This document shows, piece by piece, positions 9,902 to 18,117 of a stretch of DNA of 64,000 bases. A model generated the notes under the pieces. It ran no database searches. It worked only from the letters and a program-made list of their open reading frames with translations, and was not told the DNA's origin. The position numbers and the translations under genes were made by a program. Every line of letters begins with the position of its first letter. Positions within the stretch are counted from its first letter, which is position 1. The DNA is from Candidatus Peribacterales bacterium (GTDB taxonomy: Bacteria; Patescibacteriota; Gracilibacteria; Peribacterales; Peribacteraceae). The stretch is from NCBI GenBank assembly GCA_020058765.1, contig JAGVDM010000004.1, forward strand, positions 248,001 through 312,000, given 5' to 3'.

Positions 9902-10627
9902 ATGTGGAATTGGAACAAGAAACAACCGGCAACTACGCTCCACGAGCAGATCCTCGCAGGGAACGTAGGTTGCCTGTTTGCCAAAGAAGCCGCAGAACGC
10001 GGCGAGATTGCCTACGCCACAGTGGATGCCGGGCACAACAGTAACGAAGAAGGCGTGCAGAACGCGCTGCAAGGCTACATAGATGATGATCGCAAGCGTG
10101 TGCTCATGCTACTTTCGTCCCATGAACCCATGCACTTCGAAAAGGGGAGGGGACAGGCACTGCAGATCTACGAGCATATGGTGCTCGCACTCAGAACTAT
10201 CAATCAGCACGCGCTCATCAAAGCACTGGAGATCAACGAAGATCTCAACATCTTTGCAGCGCACCAAGTGATACCGGCACTCAACCTTTTGCCGAGAGAG
10301 CTACAAACACTCATGCGCGATCCTGTTACACGCGATCGGCTTTGCGACACCTACGCAGCAAACGGCGCGCTCTCACAAAAGTTTGTAGATTCGCAGACGG
10401 GCGAAGTGCGCCGGCTCTTTAGCTTTGCGATGGCACCGTACTATGAACCAGTAACTAATATGCCCCACCCCCGCTGGGCGCCGCACTTCTGCGTTGCAGT
10501 TACAGAGCAGCGGGACATTAATACCGCGATTAAAGAGCGCCCATTGGATGTAACCCGCACGCAGCAATGGGAAGTGGCTGCGGCGGGGCAACGGTATCCG
10601 CAGGGGTTTCATCCGAGAGCGAAATAA
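9902..10627 (+). CDS. Hypothetical protein
   Basis: ORF MWNWNKKQPATTLHEQILAGNVGCLFAKEAAERGEIAYATVDAGHNS... Confidence 0.6.
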   Translation: MWNWNKKQPATTLHEQILAGNVGCLFAKEAAERGEIAYATVDAGHNSNEEGVQNALQGYIDDDRKRVLMLLSSHEPMHFEKGRGQALQIYEHMVLALRTINQHALIKALEINEDLNIFAAHQVIPALNLLPRELQTLMRDPVTRDRLCDTYAANGALSQKFVDSQTGEVRRLFSFAMAPYYEPVTNMPHPRWAPHFCVAVTEQRDINTAIKERPLDVTRTQQWEVAAAGQRYPQGFHPRAK

Positions 10628-10805
10628 AAAGCTTGCGACCGATGTGCTGGGAATTTCGGATAAGCAGAAAGCTCAGAAGATCAACCAGAGGAAGTACGTA
10701 GAGTATCTCCTAAGAAATGGATCTATCTCTGAAAAACGAGAACTGCTGGATTCGCTAAAAGATAAATTGGTGCTCCAAGGTCAGAAGATATTTCTGGAAA
10801 CCTGA
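10626..10805 (+). pseudogene. C-terminal remnant of a probable site-specific serine recombinase
   Basis: Start-less frame KKLATDVLGISDKQKAQKINQRKYVEYLLRNGSISEKRELLDSLKDKLVLQGQKIFLET* resembles C-termini of CPR serine recombinases (..EKRELL..LK.KLVL....I.LE); absent from the ORF track. Confidence 0.55.
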
Positions 10806-10811
10806 ATGCCG

Positions 10812-12287
10812 TCACGCTAGCAAAAAACTAGGTGCGTATCCCGGCTGCTGATCTTCCATTATTTGGATCTCGCTGCAAACTGCATTCAACTGATGGCCAA
10901 GGAAACAGGCTCCACTCATGGGGCCGCAATAAAAAATATACAAACGCTTCGCCTTCCTCTTTTTTACTAATGCAACAAGCGAGCTTTTTACATCTTCTGC
11001 CATTGAAACAAGATCGCCTGCGTTGCGGATGCACTTCTGGGCGATACCAGTTTTTGGAGCTAGTAAAAGAAGGCTGCCGATATCCTCATGTGCGTTAACG
11101 AACTCACGGACATCATTTGATATATCGTGCGTTAGACTAATGCCGACTGCGACTGCACTGCCATTCTTAGCAGCGTTCTCACCTTCGGTAGTGCCGCCCT
11201 CACTGACGATACTCATTGAAAAATCGTCGTTACGCCTCGCATCGGTTCTCCAGAGCTGGCCGTATTGATCCATTTCTATTACGTACGGACCCACCTTGCG
11301 GAAGGTATGGCCGAACGCCATCCATGCACTCAGTCTGGCGGCACCGCGAGCACGAATGAGTCTTTCACTAGCAGAGCGGCTGACTTGTTTTTCCATGCTC
11401 TTGAGTTCCGGGAGCAGCACGGCATTCCAATTATTTGGCTCTTTGAGCTGGCGGCCCCCGTCATTAAAATGATCTTTCCAATCCAAGAGGTAGTCTGGAG
11501 GGACGCTGAACACTTGATCTTTGATCGTATTCATATGAATGGTCAAAGAGGGCTCTTCCGACGGTGGTAATTTTAAATCATGTTCTGACAATTTTGCATC
11601 AAGGGTGGTTAATGTGATTTCTGCTACAGCTCCTGTGATCCATTCCTTCACAATGCCAATGACTGTGAAAAGGTCGGTATCGCTATATTTTAATCCGTGA
11701 TTTTGCATTCGTTCCGATATGCGCTCCTTTAACTCTTTTGGCACTCTGCCGAGTCGGAAATGCAGAGTCTGAAGAAACGAAACAAATTCCGATTCGTCGC
11801 TTGCGCCAATATGATCCTGCCATTTCTTCCGCAGATCTGCGTACATGGCATTCGTGCCCGATATGAAATCAAGCCGAAGGGTTTCGTGATCGGGATCAAT
11901 GATGGCTTCTGATTCGTTATTCCATCCGGTATTGCTTACGAGATACAGTTCAATCTTCCCTTGATGCTTTGAGCGAAGAAGCAGCCATGTGTTCCAGAAT
12001 TTTTGGAGAAGGCTTTTGGTAGTTTTTGTCTTACAGCGACAAAGCTCTTCAGTTGAGTAAACGGTATCTGGCGATGTGTGGAATTTGACCTGATAGAACC
12101 GAGACGGCAATTCCACATCTGACGTATGTGGAAAGACGGTCACATCGTCGACGGAACCTGCTTTGTCGTCTTCTACACAGATATGGTGCACATTGTCTGG
12201 ATGTTGCATAAGCTCCAAAGTCAAAAACCAAGATTGGAGATGCTGATAATCAAGCCCGTTGAGTATTGACGTTGTCTTCTTAGGCAT
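10812..12287 (-). CDS. cap4: CBASS effector Cap4-like: DUF4297-like PD-(D/E)xK/QxK nuclease fused to SAVED domain
   Basis: N-terminal VEDDKAGSVDDVTVF...RFYQVKFH (D...QxK nuclease core); C-terminal AKRLYIFYCGPMSGACFLGHQLNAV...GYAPSFLL SAVED-like; last gene of the CBASS operon; ATGCCTAA overlap with cap6. Confidence 0.82.
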   Translation of the reverse strand: MPKKTTSILNGLDYQHLQSWFLTLELMQHPDNVHHICVEDDKAGSVDDVTVFPHTSDVELPSRFYQVKFHTSPDTVYSTEELCRCKTKTTKSLLQKFWNTWLLLRSKHQGKIELYLVSNTGWNNESEAIIDPDHETLRLDFISGTNAMYADLRKKWQDHIGASDESEFVSFLQTLHFRLGRVPKELKERISERMQNHGLKYSDTDLFTVIGIVKEWITGAVAEITLTTLDAKLSEHDLKLPPSEEPSLTIHMNTIKDQVFSVPPDYLLDWKDHFNDGGRQLKEPNNWNAVLLPELKSMEKQVSRSASERLIRARGAARLSAWMAFGHTFRKVGPYVIEMDQYGQLWRTDARRNDDFSMSIVSEGGTTEGENAAKNGSAVAVGISLTHDISNDVREFVNAHEDIGSLLLLAPKTGIAQKCIRNAGDLVSMAEDVKSSLVALVKKRKAKRLYIFYCGPMSGACFLGHQLNAVCSEIQIMEDQQPGYAPSFLLA

Positions 12288-13233
12288 TGGATTTCTCATT
12301 GGTAAAAGGCTTGGCTGGCTCGAAGGCTTGAGCGAGTTCTACGATGCGATCAAAAGTAATTGCCGTGTCGGGGAAGGCATCGATAACAAGGCTAGGGAAG
12401 AAACGGAGTCGCATATCAGAGTACGTCCAGCCGTAGGTGCGATCTTTCGTAGAGCCCATGAGATCGGCAATTTTCTCGATTTGGGCCGCTTTCAATCCAA
12501 TGCCATCGAGATTTTGCTTAATAACTTCTTTCCTCTGCTCTTTACTAGGCCTCTTGAACTGAAAAATGGCGGCGGCTCGCCGGACGACTGCTGGATCCAG
12601 GGAGTCAAACCTGTTCGTGCACATGACAATAATGACGGGCAGCCCCTGCTTCGACAACGTATCAATGCCACGGATCAATGAGTTTACTCCCGCCTTGTCT
12701 TCATGATGCATCTGTTGGAATTCCCTGGACTGCGCGAGTGCATCGGCCTCATCAATGAAGAAAATGATTCCCGAAGAGGGTCGTCCCGCATTGATCTTAA
12801 TTTCCGAAGCCGTCTTTCGTATTTCCTCGAAAGCGTTACTGATGAGCTTGCTCATCTGACCAACGAGGCCGCTCCCGCGCGCGTTCAGGCTCAACCGGTA
12901 GAGATTGATGGACATATTCTTCTCTCTGTCGGAGATGGCTGCGCCGAAGGTCTCTGCAAGAGTCGTTTTCCCCGTTCCCACATCCCCAGCAAAAATGAAT
13001 AGAGGTGCTCTCTTCTTAAAAAAATCAACCAAAGGGATGACTCGCTTATGATTTTGCTTGCTCCAGTCATCCAACAAGGATCGATTTAGGAGAACGGAAG
13101 ATTCTTTGACCAGCTGCGATTTCTCCTCATCTAGACCAACAAGGCCTTGATACACAATCAGAGCCTCCGCATTGGGGAAGCTATCAACGGCCTCGAATAC
13201 ATTTTCTTCATCATCCATAGTGTTAGGTGGCAT
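12280..13233 (-). CDS. cap6: TRIP13/Pch2-like AAA+ ATPase, CBASS Cap6
   Basis: Walker A GDVGTGKTTLAE, Walker B IIFFIDEADAL, directly downstream of the HORMA gene; ATG overlaps the HORMA stop. Confidence 0.88.
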   Translation of the reverse strand: MPPNTMDDEENVFEAVDSFPNAEALIVYQGLVGLDEEKSQLVKESSVLLNRSLLDDWSKQNHKRVIPLVDFFKKRAPLFIFAGDVGTGKTTLAETFGAAISDREKNMSINLYRLSLNARGSGLVGQMSKLISNAFEEIRKTASEIKINAGRPSSGIIFFIDEADALAQSREFQQMHHEDKAGVNSLIRGIDTLSKQGLPVIIVMCTNRFDSLDPAVVRRAAAIFQFKRPSKEQRKEVIKQNLDGIGLKAAQIEKIADLMGSTKDRTYGWTYSDMRLRFFPSLVIDAFPDTAITFDRIVELAQAFEPAKPFTNEKSNA

Positions 13234-13732
13234 TGAATACAGTACGCGATACCCCTGTTCCATTCTTGGCATATTGCCGGTCAGCGGAGGAGACGCCGTT
13301 TGCTGCCAAAGGCGGTTCATCTGCTCCGTTCCGCTTCACGGGCAGCTTAGCGTCGAAAGCCGCCTGCTGCTCTGTTGTAAGGGCAAAATAATTGGAGTTG
13401 GGGCTGAGGTAGGAATAGGCAGTCGCGCCCTCGAGGTTCATTCCTGCGCGGATGTCGCCACACTCATCGTCCCGGGAGACGGAGCCATCCCAATGGACTT
13501 CATAGCGGAGCCGGAAAATCACTATGCCGTTCCTCTTAAATCCATAGTCCAGCGATCGCAGATACCCGTTGGCGATAAGCTCCACAGCTTCTGTGATGTG
13601 ATCCCTGACGTACTGCTCGGATGTTTTCTTGTAGAGAAAGTAAAGCAGCCACAAATCTCCCGCAATTTTTGAGCCCAAATACTCCGCGTCGGTTCGCGAT
13701 GCCGTTGCTGAGCGAGTGAGTGACTGAGTCAT
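13223..13732 (-). CDS. cap7: Bacterial HORMA-domain protein, CBASS Cap7
   Basis: MTQSLTRSATASRTDAEYLGSKIAGDLWLLYFLYKKTSEQYV...GYLRSLDYGFKRNGIVIFRLRYEV...TGVSRTVFNAT resembles bacterial HORMA1; ATGA overlap with the CD-NTase. Confidence 0.87.
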   Translation of the reverse strand: MTQSLTRSATASRTDAEYLGSKIAGDLWLLYFLYKKTSEQYVRDHITEAVELIANGYLRSLDYGFKRNGIVIFRLRYEVHWDGSVSRDDECGDIRAGMNLEGATAYSYLSPNSNYFALTTEQQAAFDAKLPVKRNGADEPPLAANGVSSADRQYAKNGTGVSRTVFNAT

Positions 13733-14745
13733 AGCGAAATGAAGAAGGATGGACCGAACACCAATCGCCAAAGCTCCTGCGCCCTACCTTTTGTGGCCGT
13801 CGTCATGGCACCAGAAATTGCAGTCAGTGCCTTTGTCGCTTCGGCAACGATCATCTGCCGTTCCGATTCGGTGTATCGCGATGCAACGTTATTTTCTGGG
13901 TTCACCGGGTCGAAGATGCGAATCGGATCGACACAATTCTTGGGCAAGGACGAAGAAGAATAATTGTCGGCGAAGACGATGGGTTCCTTCAGCCCAGAAT
14001 TCACGATGTATGCAAAGAAATCGCCCATGGCCTTGGGGTAATCATCGAGTTCAATCTTTGCAGTGTCGGCGAGATGGGCGCAGATCAGCTCGATCATGAA
14101 CGACTTAAAGCGGAAAGATGAGTCGCGATCTCTGACCTGTTTCTTCCACCACTTTGCAAGCCTCACCACTTGGGCGAAGTGATCAGAGTTCTCCTTTTTC
14201 CTCTTCCGGATGAAATCCAGATGCAGAGGGATGCTGGTCATAACGCGTACGCCCATGTCTTTGGGGATGAGGTAACCCACGCCATCATCCTCTCCTTCAA
14301 AAATGACAGGAACGACATCGACGTTCAATCCCGTACCGACAAACGAAATGGTGACACAGTGTGAGCCAGGAGGAAGGCTGAACTGCTCAGGTTTGAGTTG
14401 GGGGTAGGCCTCTTGCAGGCGTTCCTTAAGCCATACGAGCAGTTTATCAACGTCGATGTTTTTGTCTGTGGGCTTCACATAGACCGCAACATCCATATCG
14501 TCGATTGTGCGGAGGGCGGTGCCCTTTGCGACGCTGCCCGCGTGGAGCATTTTTACGAGACTGTAGTCGGGGTGATCACCGATGTATCTTTCGAGCTGAT
14601 CTCGGAGGTTGTTGACCTGTCCGCGATATTTCTCCGCCAGTTCATGGGGTAGGTTCACCTTATCCGTGGCAAAGGCAAGGATCTGGCTGTGTTTTACGTG
14701 TTGCTCAAGCATTTCAAAATCGGAGGGGAGCTTCAAGCCTAACAA
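13729..14745 (-). CDS. CD-NTase (cGAS/DncV-like nucleotidyltransferase), CBASS signal synthase
   Basis: MLHAGSVAKGTALRTIDDMDVAVYV (GS..DxD) and LNVDVVPVI third acidic residue; TTG start at 14745 or ATG at 14712. Confidence 0.9.
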   Translation of the reverse strand: MLGLKLPSDFEMLEQHVKHSQILAFATDKVNLPHELAEKYRGQVNNLRDQLERYIGDHPDYSLVKMLHAGSVAKGTALRTIDDMDVAVYVKPTDKNIDVDKLLVWLKERLQEAYPQLKPEQFSLPPGSHCVTISFVGTGLNVDVVPVIFEGEDDGVGYLIPKDMGVRVMTSIPLHLDFIRKRKKENSDHFAQVVRLAKWWKKQVRDRDSSFRFKSFMIELICAHLADTAKIELDDYPKAMGDFFAYIVNSGLKEPIVFADNYSSSSLPKNCVDPIRIFDPVNPENNVASRYTESERQMIVAEATKALTAISGAMTTATKGRAQELWRLVFGPSFFISL

Positions 14746-14770
14746 GTATTCTTTATCAGGTCAATTGTTC

Positions 14771-14799
14771 TTGTTTTTCTGTCGTTTATGCCGTAAAAT
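14771..14799 (+). promoter_or_regulatory. Predicted promoter of the LexA-like gene
   Basis: TTGTTT-N17-TAAAAT, predicted TSS about 14806, immediately before the ATG at 14808. Confidence 0.5.
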
Positions 14800-14807
14800 C
14801 GATAGGC

Positions 14808-15425
14808 ATGCGTCCAATTCACCCTCTCCAGCAAAAACTTTTGAACGAATTGAGGAGACTGTCCGGGACGGATGAAGGATACACATACCGCGATCTTATG
14901 AAGCGGATATGCGCGTCCTCAACGAGTCAGGTTGCGCATCATCTTTACCAACTCGAACAGAAAGGACTACTAAAGCGTGATCCCGATGATCCCCAGAATT
15001 TCACGATCATTGACGAGGCTGAGGACGCATTTTCATTCCTACCTCTCCTTGCGCTCGCTTCATGTGGAAAGGGTATTGATAACGAACAACATATTATTGA
15101 GAGAATCCCCGTGCGGTCTTCTTTCATTCCGACGCAGATCAAAGACACTTTTCTAATTCTTGCCGATGGTGATTCGATGAAACCGCGAATAAATCACAAG
15201 GATATTGTTCTCGTCGAAAAATTCTCAGAGGATAAACATAACCCTCTCGGTAAAGTTGTCGTATGTGAAGAAAATTCCGAATGTAAAATAAAGCAGTATT
15301 CTAAATCAGATGGAGATATCGTTCTTGTGTCTTTTAATGAAAAATATCCTCCATACGTCGTGAAGAATCCAGATAGCTTCAAAATACATGGCATTGTGAG
15401 AGGTGTTCTTTTTGCAAGCATTTAA
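14808..15425 (+). CDS. LexA/UmuD-like S24 self-cleaving repressor with winged-helix N-terminus
   Basis: LexA-like wHTH (HPLQQKLLNELRR...SSTSQVAHHLYQLEQKGLLKRDPDDPQ), putative C|G cleavage site ASCGKG, catalytic DGDSMKP Ser with Lys about 37-39 residues downstream (ECKIKQY). Confidence 0.88.
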   Translation: MRPIHPLQQKLLNELRRLSGTDEGYTYRDLMKRICASSTSQVAHHLYQLEQKGLLKRDPDDPQNFTIIDEAEDAFSFLPLLALASCGKGIDNEQHIIERIPVRSSFIPTQIKDTFLILADGDSMKPRINHKDIVLVEKFSEDKHNPLGKVVVCEENSECKIKQYSKSDGDIVLVSFNEKYPPYVVKNPDSFKIHGIVRGVLFASI

Positions 15426-15450
15426 TTCCAAGCCTAAAAAGGCATCTCTG

Positions 15451-18117
15451 TTAAAGAAAGGTATTTTGTAGTGCGCCAAAACTCATATTTACCTTAATAG
15501 CTGTATGAGGAATTAATACATACTTCCATTCCTTCCCCTTATGGCTCCTATTGTAGTCGGACGCAGCCTTGCAAAATTCTTTTGCCGCCTCTGCTTTTTC
15601 CAATACATCCTTCTCTTCAATATCTTTTTCTGCCTTAACCTCGATCATATAAATACAATTATCCGTTTCCACAACAAAATCCGGTTCGTATCGTTTTGAA
15701 TTGTGATTCCAGTAGATTCGAAACTGTGAATGGGCAGGCCTCAGCCATTTTAGTACATCCGTGTCCGCCTCTAGCGTTGCGGCCAAGTCCTTTTCCGCTT
15801 TTGAATCAAATTTATACAGATTGTGGCATGCTTTTTTGAAGCCGCCGAATACTTTGGATGGAATTGAATTTGTAGGCTGAATTGTTTCTGAGTAATGGTG
15901 GACTTTATCTTTCGTATATATCGACAAATTGTGTGGCTCGATTTTTGTAAATGCGTGAATGACCGGCTCCTCAAAACCAGATTGTTCCAAATAAAAATTC
16001 TTCTTAAGCTGAACATAGATAAATTTTGCTATTTCACGCTTGTGATACAGCACGATATTACGCAATTCATCGTCAGCACGGTCTGCGCCAAGCTTATTGA
16101 CTGCCTGCGTAGCGAGCTTGTACAAAAGGTCATTTACTTGGTCATAATCAACATCCGGGTAATTGATAAGCTCATTCACCAAAATATTTACCGGAATGTC
16201 TCGCACCATGCCCCCACCTTCGCTTTGTAGAATATCAAACTCATTTGTCCTGAGCGTGGTTCGTAGAATTTCCTCTGAAACAGGTTGATAATTCAGGTTT
16301 GTGACATCCAGATCAAAATCATGAAAGCCTGCGGCAACCTCATGGCTTTGCTGAATAAGAATACGAGGAATAGGAATGATCTTTTGGATCACTTCCTGCA
16401 CTACTTCCTCATATTCCTTTTTGGCAGCTTCAATGATCTCACTTTTAAATAAGCTTTGCTGAGGAGCACGTTCAACCCGTTCAATAAGTTTTTCGAATAC
16501 CACCTTCTTCACCTCCGCTGAATTGAGGTCATTGATATTGGTAATTGAATCTCCAAGATTCGAAACAGTATCAAACAGTGCCTGCTTGGCTTGCACATTA
16601 ATATTCGCCTCTTGCTTCTTATCTGCATCCTGCAACGCATCTACCGCAGCGCGCTCTTCGCGCAAGACTTCATCATACGTTGAATTTGATGTGATAATAG
16701 ATTGTGCTTCAGGCAGGAAATCGGGGTCTATTTCAATAATATTCTCCTTTCTGATTATGGAATCGGGATTATTCGCCGCCTCCACAATAGATTGAAAGCG
16801 GTCATGGGCAATAATAGTCAGTGTGTCTGGCTTCTTCTCCCCAGTGCGTTTACCAAAGGGCAAGCGAAGACCGCGCCCAAGCGTCTGCTCCGTGAGGATC
16901 TGTGAATTTGCGGCTCGTAGAGGGATAATTGTATACAGATTTGTGACATCCCAACCCTCTTTTAGCATGTTTACATGGATGACAATCTCGATTGTATTCT
17001 CGGGCTTCTCTAGCTGCATAAGCTTTTGCACATTTTCCTCTTTCTCACCTCCTCGCTGATTGGAGTGAATTTCCATCACTTTTCCTTTGTACCTTCCGTC
17101 AAAAAAGCGATCCGATTCAATCATGTCCTTAATTTCCTGCGCATGCGTAGTGTCTTTGGCGACGACAAGCACAAACGGCTTCACCAGCTTGTTGCCTGTA
17201 TCTCGGGCATAAATATCAAGGGCGACCTTTGTATCTTCATGAATGCGAATTCCGTCTTCCAATTTAATGAGATCTAACTCCTTTGGATCGTTCTTATATT
17301 GATCCGGATTAAGATTTCGGCGAGTCGCAACGGCAGGCTCTTTCAAGAAGCCATCGCGTAATCCATGCGCAAGAGAGTATTCGTATACGACATTCCTGAA
17401 CTTGGCTCCCCGATTATCAATTGGCGTCGCAGTGAGCTCCAAGCCTAATACTGCCTTTAGTTCATTGATGGCTTTCATACCCGCATCTGCGCGGTAGTGA
17501 TGTGACTCATCCATGAGAACCACCAAATCATCCAATGAGGAGAGATAGCTGAAATATGACTCACCAAGGTATTCGGACAGCCTTTTTATGCGCGGCTCTT
17601 TGCCTCCGCGCATTTCGGAGCTGATACGCTGAATATTAAAAACATTGATCTTTACAGACTCGGCAAACAGGGTCACCTGTCTCGCTTCCGAATAGTTGTC
17701 GCTAGTGATAATACGGGGAGGATTCTGAGCGAATTCACTGATTCCGTTAAAAACGTATTTCGGGTTATTTGGATCCGAGAAATCTTCCACAAGCTTATTA
17801 TAGATAGTTGTACCGGGTGCAAGTACAAAGAAGTTCTGGATGCCTTTTTCTATGTACAGATAGGCGATAAATGCACCCATAAGACGGGTTTTCCCTACAC
17901 CTGTGGCGAGTGCAAAGGTAAGAGAAGGAAAATCACGCTCAAAATCCGAACAGGTTGGATACAGTGCATGCACCTTTTTAAGTGCCTCCGTCAGATCAAC
18001 TCCATTCTGTAGTTCAAGTTCATCCGCAAGCTTAGCAAGTATTTCCAAACTCGTTTTCTGCGGTGGGCGCAGGCTTAGCCGATTGGTAATTGTTTGAGCA
18101 GTTTTATTCATCGTCAT
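15451..18117 (-). CDS. Type III restriction enzyme Res subunit (DEAD/DEAH helicase-nuclease)
   Basis: FALATGVGKTRLMGAFIA, VVLMDESHHYRADA, C-terminal nuclease core YEPDFVVETDNCIYMIEVKAE. Confidence 0.93.
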   Translation of the reverse strand: MTMNKTAQTITNRLSLRPPQKTSLEILAKLADELELQNGVDLTEALKKVHALYPTCSDFERDFPSLTFALATGVGKTRLMGAFIAYLYIEKGIQNFFVLAPGTTIYNKLVEDFSDPNNPKYVFNGISEFAQNPPRIITSDNYSEARQVTLFAESVKINVFNIQRISSEMRGGKEPRIKRLSEYLGESYFSYLSSLDDLVVLMDESHHYRADAGMKAINELKAVLGLELTATPIDNRGAKFRNVVYEYSLAHGLRDGFLKEPAVATRRNLNPDQYKNDPKELDLIKLEDGIRIHEDTKVALDIYARDTGNKLVKPFVLVVAKDTTHAQEIKDMIESDRFFDGRYKGKVMEIHSNQRGGEKEENVQKLMQLEKPENTIEIVIHVNMLKEGWDVTNLYTIIPLRAANSQILTEQTLGRGLRLPFGKRTGEKKPDTLTIIAHDRFQSIVEAANNPDSIIRKENIIEIDPDFLPEAQSIITSNSTYDEVLREERAAVDALQDADKKQEANINVQAKQALFDTVSNLGDSITNINDLNSAEVKKVVFEKLIERVERAPQQSLFKSEIIEAAKKEYEEVVQEVIQKIIPIPRILIQQSHEVAAGFHDFDLDVTNLNYQPVSEEILRTTLRTNEFDILQSEGGGMVRDIPVNILVNELINYPDVDYDQVNDLLYKLATQAVNKLGADRADDELRNIVLYHKREIAKFIYVQLKKNFYLEQSGFEEPVIHAFTKIEPHNLSIYTKDKVHHYSETIQPTNSIPSKVFGGFKKACHNLYKFDSKAEKDLAATLEADTDVLKWLRPAHSQFRIYWNHNSKRYEPDFVVETDNCIYMIEVKAEKDIEEKDVLEKAEAAKEFCKAASDYNRSHKGKEWKYVLIPHTAIKVNMSFGALQNTFL

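Noticed and set aside
10600-10811. attL-type copy of the tRNA-Ile 3' end at the left edge of the island
   Set aside because: No match to ggagttgaaccaccgacc or neighbouring tRNA sequence found there; classic tRNA-site integration is not supported
14746-14808. A clear LexA-type operator between the repressor and the CD-NTase
   Set aside because: Only a short CAATTG palindrome (GGTCAATTGTTC) is visible, neither a good GAAC-N4-GTTC box nor the recA motif; no operator is claimed
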